Positions 26,261 to 37,364 are shown, counted from the first letter of the stretch. The stretch is 64,000 nt of DNA from Winogradskyella aurantia (GCF_002266855.1 NZ_NGJN01000007.1:124001-188000); one strand, 5' to 3'. Made by a program: numbers and translations. Notes: generated from the sequence alone by a model not told the origin.

Positions 26261-29065
26261 CTACAGCTCAATGATATAGTCAGAAAGGCTTTGATCATGG
26301 TCCAACCCCATCTTTTTACGCAATCGATATCGTTTAACCTCTACACTTTTATGGGAGATGTTTAATAAGGGTGCTATTTCTTTAGAAGTTAGGTTTAATC
26401 TCAAATATGCACAGAGTCTTAGGTCGTTTGGAGTAATTGACGGGTGTAACGCTTTTACGCGTTTCATAAAATCTTTATCCACATTATTGAATGCTTCTTC
26501 AAACAATTTCCAGTCACTCGTATTGTTAAGGTTAGTATTGATGAGTTTTACAACTTCCTTTATCTGTTCCTTAGATTTACTCTTTATAAGTTCTGTTTTT
26601 ATATTATTCAAAAGTTCATTTCGCTTCACTAAATTCATGGTGGCCATACCAAGTTCCCTGTTCTTATTTTCAATATCTAATTGTAGATTTTTATTTTTAA
26701 ACTGCATTAATTGCCTCTGATTCTCTAATTGTTCGAGTTCTAATTCCCGTTCCTTTTTTGTGAGTAGTAATTGCTTCTGTCTTTTATAGTAACGTCTATT
26801 AAAATAGTGGACTAAAAAGCCCATGGATAATCCACAGATTACGTAAAGTAATATGGCTATTGGTTTTAAATACCATGGTTTGGCAATCGTAAAAGTATAG
26901 GACAGTACATTATCCGTTAATACACCGCTGGTCATTGCCCTCGCTTCAAACCTATACATTCCATGTGGTAAATTTTCAAATGACACCGAGGACCTCGAGC
27001 TCCAATCACTCCAAGTGTCATAAATACCTTCGAGTCGGTGCTGGTAAAGGGTCTTTATAAAATTGTCATATACAGGAACGCTATAACTAAATTCTAAGGC
27101 GTTGTTTGTATTGGATAATTCCGTTGACCCCGATGTTTTTAGCGGTATAGGTCCTTCCACTATGGAACTCGCGGTTACACTATTAATCAAAATATGATGC
27201 TTTTCTTCTTCTAACTTATTGAGATTCAGTATAAAATAACCGCTTGTTGTTCCAATGATATAATTGTTATTTTCTAGATGCAATAGGTTTTCATATCCCG
27301 CCTTGTTTTTTCGAAGTTCAAAAGGCACTGCAATGGTATTTATATTAGGATCAGTTGATAACCTTCCTGGTTCCACATAAATCATCCTGTTTTTCGCAAA
27401 AGCCCAGAGTCTATTATTCTCCTTTTCATATATTAATTTTCCTGAGAGATAATTTTCTCTTGCAACGTATCTCGTTAGAAGTGTATCTTTTATAAATTCG
27501 TCTTTTGAATTATTATATTCGAAGACACCGTCTTCATAACAATATAATATGGAGTCATCATATTTGACCATGCTTGATTTTATACTGTAGGGTATTGCTA
27601 ACTTGTTGTAATCGATTACACTTTGATAAAGACTATCTATGGCAATCTTGTATACCCCTTTATGCTCATGACTTACTAAAAGTTTGTAGGGGCTGATAAA
27701 TTCAAGATACCTTGAAGAAATGTCGAAACCTTCTATTTTATTTCTTAACTGCCATCGATTGTTAATTTTTTCTAGTATATAAAGCCCCCTATAATTTCCC
27801 TGAATCATTAGATCCGGCTGGCCTTCAATTGTCTTTAAGGTCCATGTTCCTTTTATATCTGAAATTAAATCTGATTTTGCGCCATTAATAATGAAGGTAC
27901 CTTTATCATGGCCACAAAACAAGGTACTGTCAATTACCTCTAAATCCCAAACCTGGCCTTCCGTTCCTTGAATGAATTTAAACTGGTCATTTAAGGTTAA
28001 GCTTTTATAAAATAGTCCTTGATTAGTACCCAGATACAAATACTCTCCAAATTTTTCTGATGCATAGACTGTTCCTAAAACCCCCTGTTTATCAGAATAT
28101 ACAGTATAGGGCGAATTTATATTTATTACATTGATACCATTATCTAAACCAAGCCACACATTTCCCGAAACGTCCTGAAACATGGCCAAAACAGTGTTGT
28201 TGCTTATGCCTCTTGATTGATTAATTTCTAGAACAACATTTCCTTGTCGATTCAGCTGAATAACACCATTAGATATTGTTCCTAGCATAAAACTTCCGTC
28301 CTTTAACCGTATGGCGCTGTATATACTTCTATCTTTCAATAGTTTATCAGCAGGTATTTGCCATTTTTCAATCTTGTTGTCGTTAAAATTAAAGATGCTT
28401 TTATCCTTAGTCAGTAACAATAAGCCCCTATTGTCCTTAAATATGTTTATGACTTCACTATTTGCAAATTCTTCTGAGGGAATTACTAGGACTTCCTTTC
28501 CATTTTCAATTTTATAAATTCCTTTGTCAACCGTATGAAAATAAATTGTTTCATCAACCTTGAACATCTTATTAATTCTCAAATCAGATTCAATTATCTT
28601 ATAGGTATTGTCCTCAATATTAAAAATATAAATACGCTCAAACGACTGGAACAATATATACCCTTGAGTTTCAATTATGCTCCAAAACTCTTCGTCTTCT
28701 TTTACCTCTACTTTATTTTTAACAACTAATGAAACATATTCTAGCGTGTTAAATTGGTTAGGCAACCAATATCCAAAATCCATATAGCCTCCAGAATATA
28801 TTTTATCTCCTACAACTTTAACCGATCTTAGAATGGCCCCATTGGGAGAATCATATAATTTCCAACCCGCGCCATTAAATTCTAAAAGCCCTTGGTTATT
28901 GGCTGCGTATATAAATTTATTTTCTGATTGGGTGATGGACCAATTTTGGTCCTCTGCATTGTAATCCTGCGGGGTAAAAACTTGAATAGGCGGAATTTCT
29001 TGTCCAAAAACAACATACGTTAAGAGGATAAGGCTCAGGCTAATCGCTATTTTAAATACTCTCAT
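26261..29065 (-). CDS. Membrane-spanning sensor/LuxR-type transcriptional regulator of the glucan locus
   Basis: A 934-residue one-polypeptide regulator. A signal peptide (1-21) leads into a periplasmic two-propeller sensor of Reg_prop type (about 25-650, repeated motifs such as GNVWLGLDNGINVIN), then a Y_Y_Y domain (about 670-735, HRLEGIYDTWSDWS and GMYRFEARAM), one membrane helix (about 740-762), a cytoplasmic coiled coil (about 765-830) and a C-terminal LuxR/GerE helix-turn-helix (about 868-925, LTSKEIAPLLNISHKSVEVKRYRLRKKMG). No histidine kinase or receiver domain is present, unlike hybrid two-component systems. It probably detects a glucan oligosaccharide in the periplasm and switches on susC. 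The promoter of the gene would be in the 284-base gap upstream. Confidence 0.88.
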   Translation of the reverse strand: MRVFKIAISLSLILLTYVVFGQEIPPIQVFTPQDYNAEDQNWSITQSENKFIYAANNQGLLEFNGAGWKLYDSPNGAILRSVKVVGDKIYSGGYMDFGYWLPNQFNTLEYVSLVVKNKVEVKEDEEFWSIIETQGYILFQSFERIYIFNIEDNTYKIIESDLRINKMFKVDETIYFHTVDKGIYKIENGKEVLVIPSEEFANSEVINIFKDNRGLLLLTKDKSIFNFNDNKIEKWQIPADKLLKDRSIYSAIRLKDGSFMLGTISNGVIQLNRQGNVVLEINQSRGISNNTVLAMFQDVSGNVWLGLDNGINVININSPYTVYSDKQGVLGTVYASEKFGEYLYLGTNQGLFYKSLTLNDQFKFIQGTEGQVWDLEVIDSTLFCGHDKGTFIINGAKSDLISDIKGTWTLKTIEGQPDLMIQGNYRGLYILEKINNRWQLRNKIEGFDISSRYLEFISPYKLLVSHEHKGVYKIAIDSLYQSVIDYNKLAIPYSIKSSMVKYDDSILYCYEDGVFEYNNSKDEFIKDTLLTRYVARENYLSGKLIYEKENNRLWAFAKNRMIYVEPGRLSTDPNINTIAVPFELRKNKAGYENLLHLENNNYIIGTTSGYFILNLNKLEEEKHHILINSVTASSIVEGPIPLKTSGSTELSNTNNALEFSYSVPVYDNFIKTLYQHRLEGIYDTWSDWSSRSSVSFENLPHGMYRFEARAMTSGVLTDNVLSYTFTIAKPWYLKPIAILLYVICGLSMGFLVHYFNRRYYKRQKQLLLTKKERELELEQLENQRQLMQFKNKNLQLDIENKNRELGMATMNLVKRNELLNNIKTELIKSKSKEQIKEVVKLINTNLNNTSDWKLFEEAFNNVDKDFMKRVKALHPSITPNDLRLCAYLRLNLTSKEIAPLLNISHKSVEVKRYRLRKKMGLDHDQSLSDYIIEL

Positions 29066-29349
29066 TCTTAATTTATACCTATATGGTTAGTAATGATATA
29101 CTTTAATATTAACACAAGGAAATTGTATTAATGTTAAGTCACTAATATAAGTAATAAATGGATTTGTACTTAATTCTGTTGTGGTAATTAAATTCTCTGT
29201 ATAGTAGAATTACAAAACGAAAAAGCCATGCTACAACTAAATCTAGCCATTGTATTTGTGCCATTTTTAGCTACTTCATACTATATTAAGACACCGTTTT
29301 AAGTCATTAAAATGATAACAACTTATATGGCCTTGTAAAATATGATTTA

Positions 29350-32154
29350 TTAGTCTTCAACCGGTTCCATTAATTCATACCCTTGATTGATTCCCTTTTC
29401 TATAGCTGGGACTCCACGTTCCATCCATATAGGCTTAGGGTCTCCCTTAAGATAGTAATCAAAAAACTGTGCCATCCTGATATTAAAATCGATTCTATTT
29501 TGCCATTTCAATGGCCAGTGTGGTTCGTCGTTGTAATTTAAAAACCACGCTGGTTTACCTAATCTACGAAGTGATACAAAGAATTCGATTCCCTGATACC
29601 ATGGGACATGGCCATCAGCATCATTATGCATAATCAATAATGGCGTATTTATCTTATCGATGTTGAAAATCGGTGAATTTTCAATATAACGTTGTGGGTA
29701 TTCCCAGGGTGTACCCCCTATTCTACTTTGGGTATGTTCGTATTGGAATTGGCGGCTCAGGCCTGTCCACCAGCGTATGCCACCATAAGCACTTATCATA
29801 TTGGGTACAGGAGCACCTGATTCAACAGCTTTAAAAATATTTGTCTTGGTCACTAAATAAGCAATTTGATAACCTCCCCAACTATGTCCCTGAGCACCAA
29901 TATTATCTTTGTCTACAAAGCCTTTATCAATTAAAGCGGTTATACCAGGAATCACGCAGTTAAATGCACTTTCACCAGGATAGCCATCTCTGTAATATAC
30001 ATCTGGGTTAAAAATCAAATATCCACGGCTAGCATAAAAACTGTAATTAATGGTGCTTCGGCCATAAGATGGTGGACGATGGCGATACAACCCATCTGAA
30101 CTCTTTTCATAGAAGTTCACAATCATAGGATACTTCTTGTTCGGGTTAAAGTCTTCAGGTTTTATAAGTAACCCTTTAAGAGGTTTACCGTCAAGTGATA
30201 CCCATTCCACCATTTCGGCAGTTCCCCAGTTATAATTTGATTGTTGTGGATTCGCTTCCGATATTTTATTTGGAGATTTGAATGATAAATCTGAGCTCCA
30301 AAGGTTGGGAAACTCGGTAAATGATTCTCTAGTAAACAACAACCGTTGCTTTTTATCCTCTTGGGCTAGTAAGGGCCGTCCATATGCGTAGGGGCCTTCT
30401 ATCAATTGTTTTCCTACTTTTCTCTTAGGATTGTAACTATAAAAGCCGTCGTATTTAGTCTCTTCATTGAAGGTGCTCAATAGCCAGTTATCAGAATTAG
30501 AAATTGAACGTTCCTCATTATTTAATTTTAAGTATCTGTAACGTAGCTTCTCATTTCTACCATTGGTGAGTTTTTCAGAAGCCCCTGTATCTGGATTGAA
30601 AGACCAAATATCATAACGATCGTAGATTAAAAATGCCTTATCACCCTCAGTCCAGCCTGCAGAACCATAGCTGTAAGGATCGTCGGGATAATCATGGAGT
30701 TCGTTATAAAACTGGCGGTCCTTGGTCAAAGCTTTATATTTAAGTGTTTCCAAATTATAGGTAAACCAAGTACTGTCTTTCCGGCTATAACCGTAAAGGT
30801 ATTTACCTTCAGGACTGAGGGATGAACCGCCATATACCTTGTCACCTAAAGCTGTGCGTTTACCTGTTTTGAGGTCAACCTTTTGCAAATCCATAGGCAA
30901 TTGTGCCGTCCATTGACTTTGAAGTTGGTAGGGCGTACTGTTACCAATGACAGCATAAGTACTGTTGCCTTCATTACCATAACGTGCCAAATCATATTCA
31001 GGATTGGCGATTTGAACAAATTGATTGGATTTAAAATCATATAAAGATAGATAGGCTTTCTTTTGATCCTCCTTAACACCCATTTCCTGAACCGTATAAA
31101 GCCTAGGTTCATCATAGGTCCAGACCTCAACATTAACAATTTCTTCTTCCAATAAAGTAGTATCCTGTACAATGGGTGTGGTTCTAACTCCAAAGAACAA
31201 GCGTTCTTCACTTTTTGAAAACCGAAGGGATTCATCGCTTGATACTAACATTTTGGAAGGGTTTTCTTCTGACGCCACAATCTGCTCAGCTGCATTATCT
31301 CCTTGGTTCCAGGCATAAAGACTAGGTTTTTTAATTAGGCTTTTAGTGGAATCGGCATCGACCACAAAACCCACACGTTTACCAGACTCTGAAATGGCCA
31401 ATTGTGGATATTTGGTCTTCTCATGGCTTTCAAATAAAAAAGTACTGTTGGCCGCATTTACATCATAATAATAAACCCCACCTTTGGTTATACTGTCCTC
31501 TCCAGAAGTGGCATAAGTTAAATACCTTCCTTTCTTTGCCATAGCATATTTATGAACATATTTTAAGGTATCCTCCACCCCTTTCTCCAAATCTCTAATT
31601 ACTAAATGAAACCCGTTGTCTTTAGAAACCTTCTTAACCTTATTTTTGGTCTTTAAAGTATCCTTTTCTTTACTTTTGATACTATCCTTTGGTGTTTCAA
31701 CGGGTTCCAACATATAAGCCACAATTCCAGACCATTTTTCTGGAAATTTGTAAGATTTCACATTGGGAATCTTCGTTATACGATTGTTTCTGATGTTGTA
31801 TATTACTAAGGTGTCTTTCGGAAGATTTTCCTTTTTTACTTTACGACGTTTCATTTCTGTAATGCTGTCTGTCCAGGCATTGACAGCAAAACCAACATAT
31901 TTGGAATCGTAAGTAAATTCACCACCTTTACTGCGCTCATAACTTAGCAGTTCATTTCCTTTTACGGTTTTAATCTTAATAGTTTGGTCTTTCTCGCCTT
32001 TTTCAAGAGCATAAAGTACGTGGTCACCAGAATTAGAAATAGCATTATTTCTAATGCGATTCCACAAGGCTTTATCCTCTTGTTGTAACACTTTCTTTTG
32101 TGCCTTTACAGCAGCAGTGCAGCATAAAATAAATAGAATTAACAAGGGTCTCAT
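29350..32154 (-). CDS. Secreted S9-family prolyl oligopeptidase
   Basis: A 934-residue exported serine peptidase. A signal peptide (1-18, ending VKAQ), a long beta-propeller region (about 40-640) and a C-terminal alpha/beta hydrolase domain are visible. The catalytic triad reads Ser758 in GAQGHSWGGYQ, Asp847 in HNDADGHVPW and His879 in YNDEPHWPLKW. The family cleaves short peptides, often after proline or with dipeptidyl-peptidase activity. It is the last gene of a three-gene operon, 14 bases after the BNR-protein gene. No link with glucan use is evident. Confidence 0.92.
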   Translation of the reverse strand: MRPLLILFILCCTAAVKAQKKVLQQEDKALWNRIRNNAISNSGDHVLYALEKGEKDQTIKIKTVKGNELLSYERSKGGEFTYDSKYVGFAVNAWTDSITEMKRRKVKKENLPKDTLVIYNIRNNRITKIPNVKSYKFPEKWSGIVAYMLEPVETPKDSIKSKEKDTLKTKNKVKKVSKDNGFHLVIRDLEKGVEDTLKYVHKYAMAKKGRYLTYATSGEDSITKGGVYYYDVNAANSTFLFESHEKTKYPQLAISESGKRVGFVVDADSTKSLIKKPSLYAWNQGDNAAEQIVASEENPSKMLVSSDESLRFSKSEERLFFGVRTTPIVQDTTLLEEEIVNVEVWTYDEPRLYTVQEMGVKEDQKKAYLSLYDFKSNQFVQIANPEYDLARYGNEGNSTYAVIGNSTPYQLQSQWTAQLPMDLQKVDLKTGKRTALGDKVYGGSSLSPEGKYLYGYSRKDSTWFTYNLETLKYKALTKDRQFYNELHDYPDDPYSYGSAGWTEGDKAFLIYDRYDIWSFNPDTGASEKLTNGRNEKLRYRYLKLNNEERSISNSDNWLLSTFNEETKYDGFYSYNPKRKVGKQLIEGPYAYGRPLLAQEDKKQRLLFTRESFTEFPNLWSSDLSFKSPNKISEANPQQSNYNWGTAEMVEWVSLDGKPLKGLLIKPEDFNPNKKYPMIVNFYEKSSDGLYRHRPPSYGRSTINYSFYASRGYLIFNPDVYYRDGYPGESAFNCVIPGITALIDKGFVDKDNIGAQGHSWGGYQIAYLVTKTNIFKAVESGAPVPNMISAYGGIRWWTGLSRQFQYEHTQSRIGGTPWEYPQRYIENSPIFNIDKINTPLLIMHNDADGHVPWYQGIEFFVSLRRLGKPAWFLNYNDEPHWPLKWQNRIDFNIRMAQFFDYYLKGDPKPIWMERGVPAIEKGINQGYELMEPVED

Positions 32155-32168
32155 AAAAGAAAAAGAAT

Positions 32169-35100
32169 TTAGTTTTTGTTTTCGTATCCTCTACCAGGTG
32201 TATAAGGTGCACCAGAATTGATGAGTTGTTGTTCCAAGGCTTTAAGATTTTCATTAAAAATTCGTTCCATCTTAGCTTTTATCTCTATGACTTGTTTTTC
32301 AGCAATGGCATAGCTATCTCGATGCGTTTGTGTTGGTGTTGCGGTAGAATACTTCTGTTCATACCCTATAGTTCCCAAGCGGTCAGCCGGTGAGGGTGGT
32401 TGATCTAAGTCCAAACGGTTTTTTACGGGGTCACCATACATAGCAATTTGCACTTCATCTAACTGTTTTTCAATAGTCACTACTTCACTAGACAATGGTC
32501 CTAGGGGCTGTTCAGATCTTTTAATTGCGGCTTTGATGTAGTTTAACCTCATTCGAGATTCTGACAACAGCTTCTCCGCAATTCCGAAGTTAGCTTGAAG
32601 TTTGGCCAACGCTTTCTGGAAGGCTACTTTTTCAGCCCTATTTTCAGCTGGCATCTCTACATTTTCCAAGGCCTTAACCTCAAAATTAACAGAATCTGTT
32701 AAGGTCTTTAATTGACCATCTTTTAACAAGGCCATTTCTACGGAATACGTTCCAGGCGCTACCAGAGTTCCTTCATCTCGTCCGCCAAAAGGATTATAAA
32801 AAGAAGGTGTGCTTAAATCTATGGGGTCCTGAAGTGTATATCGTAAATCCCAATGAAAACGCTGTAGCCCTTTCTTGACTGGTTTAAATTCCTTTTTAAC
32901 CACAGTACCACGATCGTCCTTAATGGTAAAAATTAGTTCTTCCTCTTTTTCATTAACCTCTGCTTTTAATTCCTCATAGTTAGGATAAGGTGTGTCTGAA
33001 CCGGCCTTTATTAATTCCTGTTCCTTTTTTTGGCGTTGACTTTTCAATGATTCATAATCTGAATTATAATAGTAAGTTATCATGGCCTCAGGGCCAAGAT
33101 TGGGTGCGGTATAAAAATTATCACCTTGAAAAGACTTCCCAGGTAATCCCAAGGGACTACTTTGCTCCCACATCAATGCCGTCCTAATCGGAAATAGTTT
33201 AGCGTCCTCCGTAGGCTCAGCGTTTTCAATGCTTCTTAAAACTGAGTAATCATCCATAACATAGAACCCTCGGCCAAACGTTCCTAAAACCAAATCACCT
33301 TCACGTTCTTGAATGGCTATATCACGCACAGCAATAGTTGGTAGGCCAGCCTTTAGTTGTTTCCAATGCTGACCCTGATCTGGTGAAAAGAAAGCTCCAA
33401 ATTCTGTCCCTACAAATAGCAGGTCTTTGTCCACATGATCCTCTTCAATAGCATAAACACTTCCGCGCTCAGGAAGATTGGATTGAATCGCCTTCCAATT
33501 TTCGCCCTTGTTGCTTGATTTAAATATATAAGGTTTAAAGTCACCGTATTTGTGATGGTTGAAAGCCACATAAATCACATTTTCGTCGTGTTTTGACAAG
33601 AATACACTATTCACATAAGACTGATTTGGCGCCCCCGAAATACCTGAAATTTTACGCCAGCTTTCACCTCCATCTTTAGAGATATGAATCAATCCGTCAT
33701 CTGTTCCAGCAGCTAAGAGATTTTTATTTAAAGGTGATTCTGAAAAAGCAACCACACTACCATAAGGGGATGTGGAACCATTTTTCATAACCGCATCTAT
33801 ACTGACTACACGATCGTAGACTTTTAAGGTATTTCTATCAATCTGCTGGGACAGGTCTTCACTAATTACCTCCCAACTATTTCCGTAATCATCAGACCTA
33901 AATACTTTATTGGCAGCGAAATATAAGCGCCCAGGTACATGTTGGCTAACTACTAGAGGCGCATCCCAATTAAAACGATACGCATCTTCCCCTTTTCTGG
34001 CCTTTGGCTGAATCCCTACTTTCTCACCACTCTTCTTATCATAGCGCACTAGAAACCCATATTGTGATTGTGCATATACAATGTTAGGATTATTTGGATC
34101 TATCTGCGATTCAAACCCATCACCGCCATTGGTAATGAACCATTCTGAATTTCTTATGCCATGTTCGGTCAATACTCTTGAGGGCCCACCCAAACTAAAG
34201 TTGTCTTGCGTGCCACCATAAATGTTGTAAAAAGGATAGTCATTATCCACTGCCACTTTGTAAAACTGAGTCACCGGTAAGTTTTTCTTAAAATCCCAAG
34301 TCTTGGCAGCATCAAAAGTTTCATAAATGCCGCCATCACATCCAACAATCCAATGCTCATTGTTATTTGGATTGATCCACATACAGTGATTATCAACATG
34401 CTTTGTGTTTTCACCAACCAATTCAAAACTTTTGCCTCCATTATGTGTTACTGCCATCCAAGTATCCATGGAATAAACCGTGTTTTCATCTACCGGGTCC
34501 GCAATAATTTCCTGGTAGTAATTCCCACTTGTGACATGTGAACTTCGTTTTTCCCAGCTAGCCCCGCGGTTTGTAGATGCAAAAAAGCCCCCTTTGCCGT
34601 TCGCAGCCTCTACGATAGCATATATAATTTCAGGATTAGCTGGTGAAATGGCTAAACCAATACGCCCCAACTCTTCATTCGGTAAACCGTTCTGTATTTT
34701 TTCCCAAGTAATACCGCCGTCTACACTTTTGTGTAATCCAGACCCTGGTCCACCTCCGACATAAGTATACACATGACGTCTGCGTTGTAAGGTAGAGGCA
34801 TAGAGCACATTAGGATCTCTTGGGTCCATAACCACATCATTTACCCCTGTATGTTCATTCACCTCTAACACGGCCTTCCATGTTTCTCCGCCATCTTCGG
34901 TTTTATAAAGTCCGCGTTCCCCGCCTTTTCCCCATAAAGGTCCGATTGCCGCCACATAAACGATATTGGAATTTTCTGGGTGTACAATAACCTTTCCGAT
35001 ATGCTCAGAGGTCTTTAAACCCATATTCTTCCATGTTTTACCACCATCTATAGACTTGTAAACCCCGTCACCATAAGCTACGGATCGCTGGTTGTTATTC

Positions 35101-35459
35101 TCGCCAGAGCCTACCCAAATGACGTTATTATTGTTAGGATCTAGGGCAACACATCCTATAGAATAGGAACCTTGTCCATCAAAAATTGGTTCGTAAGTCA
35201 CTCCGGCATTAACAGTTTTCCACACACCACCAGCTGAGGTAGCAACATAGTATTCAAATGGGTTGCTAGGGTTTACGGCGAAGTCAGAAATCCGTCCTGA
35301 TGTTAATGCAGGACCGACATTACGCCATTTTAAACCTGAAAGGTCCATAGATTCTAATGGTGTTTTTTCTTCCGATTTTTGTTTAGACTTTTTTTGGGCG
35401 GTACTGACTAAGCTGAAACTTAGTGCCATACTGAGCACTAGTATTAACGATATTCTCAT
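32169..35459 (-). CDS. Secreted BNR/Asp-box beta-propeller protein (sortilin/VPS10-like)
   Basis: A 1096-residue exported protein with a signal peptide (cleaved near STAQ). It has many Asp-box repeats of the S-x-D-G-G-x-T-W type (KSIDGGKTW, KTEDGGETW, KSVDGGITW, ISKDGGESW), which form one or two seven-bladed propellers over about residues 45-740. The C-terminal 300 residues hold a FnIII-like part (RFHWDLRYT, APGTYSVEM) and a coiled coil. Such proteins are often annotated as glycosyl hydrolases because of weak similarity to GH74, but no GH74 catalytic pair was identified and the partners are peptidases, so a role in protein or peptide handling is as likely. Confidence 0.78.
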   Translation of the reverse strand: MRISLILVLSMALSFSLVSTAQKKSKQKSEEKTPLESMDLSGLKWRNVGPALTSGRISDFAVNPSNPFEYYVATSAGGVWKTVNAGVTYEPIFDGQGSYSIGCVALDPNNNNVIWVGSGENNNQRSVAYGDGVYKSIDGGKTWKNMGLKTSEHIGKVIVHPENSNIVYVAAIGPLWGKGGERGLYKTEDGGETWKAVLEVNEHTGVNDVVMDPRDPNVLYASTLQRRRHVYTYVGGGPGSGLHKSVDGGITWEKIQNGLPNEELGRIGLAISPANPEIIYAIVEAANGKGGFFASTNRGASWEKRSSHVTSGNYYQEIIADPVDENTVYSMDTWMAVTHNGGKSFELVGENTKHVDNHCMWINPNNNEHWIVGCDGGIYETFDAAKTWDFKKNLPVTQFYKVAVDNDYPFYNIYGGTQDNFSLGGPSRVLTEHGIRNSEWFITNGGDGFESQIDPNNPNIVYAQSQYGFLVRYDKKSGEKVGIQPKARKGEDAYRFNWDAPLVVSQHVPGRLYFAANKVFRSDDYGNSWEVISEDLSQQIDRNTLKVYDRVVSIDAVMKNGSTSPYGSVVAFSESPLNKNLLAAGTDDGLIHISKDGGESWRKISGISGAPNQSYVNSVFLSKHDENVIYVAFNHHKYGDFKPYIFKSSNKGENWKAIQSNLPERGSVYAIEEDHVDKDLLFVGTEFGAFFSPDQGQHWKQLKAGLPTIAVRDIAIQEREGDLVLGTFGRGFYVMDDYSVLRSIENAEPTEDAKLFPIRTALMWEQSSPLGLPGKSFQGDNFYTAPNLGPEAMITYYYNSDYESLKSQRQKKEQELIKAGSDTPYPNYEELKAEVNEKEEELIFTIKDDRGTVVKKEFKPVKKGLQRFHWDLRYTLQDPIDLSTPSFYNPFGGRDEGTLVAPGTYSVEMALLKDGQLKTLTDSVNFEVKALENVEMPAENRAEKVAFQKALAKLQANFGIAEKLLSESRMRLNYIKAAIKRSEQPLGPLSSEVVTIEKQLDEVQIAMYGDPVKNRLDLDQPPSPADRLGTIGYEQKYSTATPTQTHRDSYAIAEKQVIEIKAKMERIFNENLKALEQQLINSGAPYTPGRGYENKN

Positions 35460-35483
35460 AATTAAAAATGACTATTAATGGTA

Positions 35484-37364
35484 TTAATCTTGTTTTATGG
35501 GGAGTTTTATGTGCGAAGGGTATTGTTTTGAGTGGTGAATAGAATTATGGGCTACAACGCCTTCTGATTCGTCATAGTTGTTTCCGCCAGTATTGAGGTT
35601 TCTTGCAAATCTTGGAAAGTTACTACTCGAAATCTCAATACGTAGGCGATGTCCTTTCTTAAAGTAATTACTTGTAGCCATTGGCGTTAAATCAATTTTA
35701 TAAATCTCACCCTTCTTCATAAACACTTCGTTATCGTAACCATTTCGATATCGCGCACGTTGAATGGTTTCATCTAAATTGTAAGCTGTTCCATCAGGAT
35801 ATACATCAATGAGCTTAATTGTGAAATCCGTATCCTTCACATCAGAAGACACGTAGAGCGTGCTTTCAATAAATCCGGTTACTTCCACACCTTCTTTTAG
35901 TTCATCAGAGGTATATACCAAAATATCATTTCTAGTCTCCATAACCTGTTGGTCGAAAGCCCCACCTTGCACGGCATTTCCAGTACAACAAACGTTTCCA
36001 CCGTAAGAAGTTACAGGATTCATTGGGTCATAGGTAAAAGAGTCCGGGTTATCTTTACGAGGCATCTTAGTGCTTAAAACGCCATCACCATATAGGCTAT
36101 TGGCCATCCCACCACTATTTAAGTAATAGGTCACCTGTCGCGTATCTTCTGGTGGCCATTGTTCGGAGGATTGCCAAGTGTTACTACCCATTGTGTAGTA
36201 TTGAACTCTTGGGGTATTCTCATTAAAGTTTGTGTTTTCACCCTTTAACCACCAATCAAACCAATCATAAATTTGCTCCTCATAGTTGAGTCTGGCATCC
36301 CCAACATTGCGTTCTCCAACCATAGTATTTTCTGTGGCTCTGGTGTAGCGACAATGCAATACAGGCGCAATAACCATATATTGATTATCTCTTACCTCTG
36401 CATCTTCAGCATTGTTTCTGACGTGGTTGAATAGTGCTAGATTAGGACTTATAGATACATCATACCAAGATGCAAACCAAAAACTAGGAACCCCAAATCC
36501 CATATCGTCATGATAAAGTCCACCATTATACCATTCAGTATCATTGGGTTTACGACGTACCATTTTATCAAATATTTCTCGCTTACCGTTTATATTTTGC
36601 AAAATATCCTGAATTGGCAGGTGCTTTAATGCCTCGGCCATGTCTACACGAGGATTTTCAGGGGCTAAATCATAAAATCTTGATATTCTTATTAGATCTT
36701 CCTGCGTGGCTCCAGCTGGAATTCGCGGTTTGAATTTATCGTGTTCCACACCGTATAACCATGAAAAGAAAAGCATCTGTTCTACGCCTCCACGGTACCA
36801 GTTTCCTTGCTCATAAAAATTTCCCACACGACCTACGCCGGCACCATAAGCCTGAGGCACCATGGCAGCATGTGAAGGATGGTCTAAAGCGGCCACTGCC
36901 ATCTGCCACTCAGCTGTAGATGAACAACCAATAGTCCCAATTTTTCCATTAGACCAAGACTGATTACTCATCCAAGAAAAAGCATCGTAACCATCGGTTA
37001 GTGGAACGCCAAGTATGTCCCACTCCCCTTCAGAAAAATAACGCCCACGCTCATTTTGAACTACATAGGCATAACCTCTTTTTACGGCTTCGTAAGCTTG
37101 TTGGACGGTTCTAGTGCGTTGCTCGCCATCTCCCCAAGAATTAAAGTTGTACGGCGTTCTAGAAAAAATAATAGGAACTTTTTCTTCTGTTTTGGGGCGA
37201 TATATATCTGTGGCAAGTCGTACCCCATCGCGCATAGGCATCATAATTTTTTGGTCAATAACAGCAATTTCTTCAAGCTTTTCCAGGATATCATTCTGAG
37301 CCTGAAATTGGTAGAAGAATATTGAGATAAACCAAACGACGCTTAACCTAGTAATAAATTTCAT
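35484..37364 (-). CDS. Secreted CocE/NonD-type hydrolase (X-Pro dipeptidyl-peptidase S15 family)
   Basis: A 626-residue exported alpha/beta hydrolase, started at ATG 37362-37364 so that [23 protein letters not shown] forms the signal peptide; an ATG 42 bases upstream would only prolong it. The N-terminal part has the family opening [16 protein letters not shown] and the nucleophile region [12 protein letters not shown] (Ser). DYPDG-like [20 protein letters not shown] and [18 protein letters not shown] mark the C-terminal jelly-roll domain of the X-Pro dipeptidyl-peptidase type. Substrates range from X-Pro peptides to esters and acylated beta-lactams. It leads the operon with the BNR protein and S9 peptidase, supporting a peptidase role. 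Confidence 0.88.
   Translation of the reverse strand: MKFITRLSVVWFISIFFYQFQAQNDILEKLEEIAVIDQKIMMPMRDGVRLATDIYRPKTEEKVPIIFSRTPYNFNSWGDGEQRTRTVQQAYEAVKRGYAYVVQNERGRYFSEGEWDILGVPLTDGYDAFSWMSNQSWSNGKIGTIGCSSTAEWQMAVAALDHPSHAAMVPQAYGAGVGRVGNFYEQGNWYRGGVEQMLFFSWLYGVEHDKFKPRIPAGATQEDLIRISRFYDLAPENPRVDMAEALKHLPIQDILQNINGKREIFDKMVRRKPNDTEWYNGGLYHDDMGFGVPSFWFASWYDVSISPNLALFNHVRNNAEDAEVRDNQYMVIAPVLHCRYTRATENTMVGERNVGDARLNYEEQIYDWFDWWLKGENTNFNENTPRVQYYTMGSNTWQSSEQWPPEDTRQVTYYLNSGGMANSLYGDGVLSTKMPRKDNPDSFTYDPMNPVTSYGGNVCCTGNAVQGGAFDQQVMETRNDILVYTSDELKEGVEVTGFIESTLYVSSDVKDTDFTIKLIDVYPDGTAYNLDETIQRARYRNGYDNEVFMKKGEIYKIDLTPMATSNYFKKGHRLRIEISSSNFPRFARNLNTGGNNYDESEGVVAHNSIHHSKQYPSHIKLPIKQD

Noticed and set aside
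26358..26720. Plus-strand frame of 120 codons opposite the regulator C-terminus
   Set aside because: It is antisense to the helix-turn-helix and coiled-coil coding region and has no domain or promoter.
29229..29303. Plus-strand frame of 24 codons starting MLQLNLAIVFVPF in the gap upstream of the regulator gene
   Set aside because: It is very short and has no recognisable family, and the region is the probable promoter region of the minus-strand regulator; conservation would be needed.
32169..35459. Annotation of the BNR protein as a GH74-type glycosyl hydrolase
   Set aside because: Asp-box repeats only define the propeller fold; no GH74 catalytic Asp pair was identified and the operon partners are peptidases.
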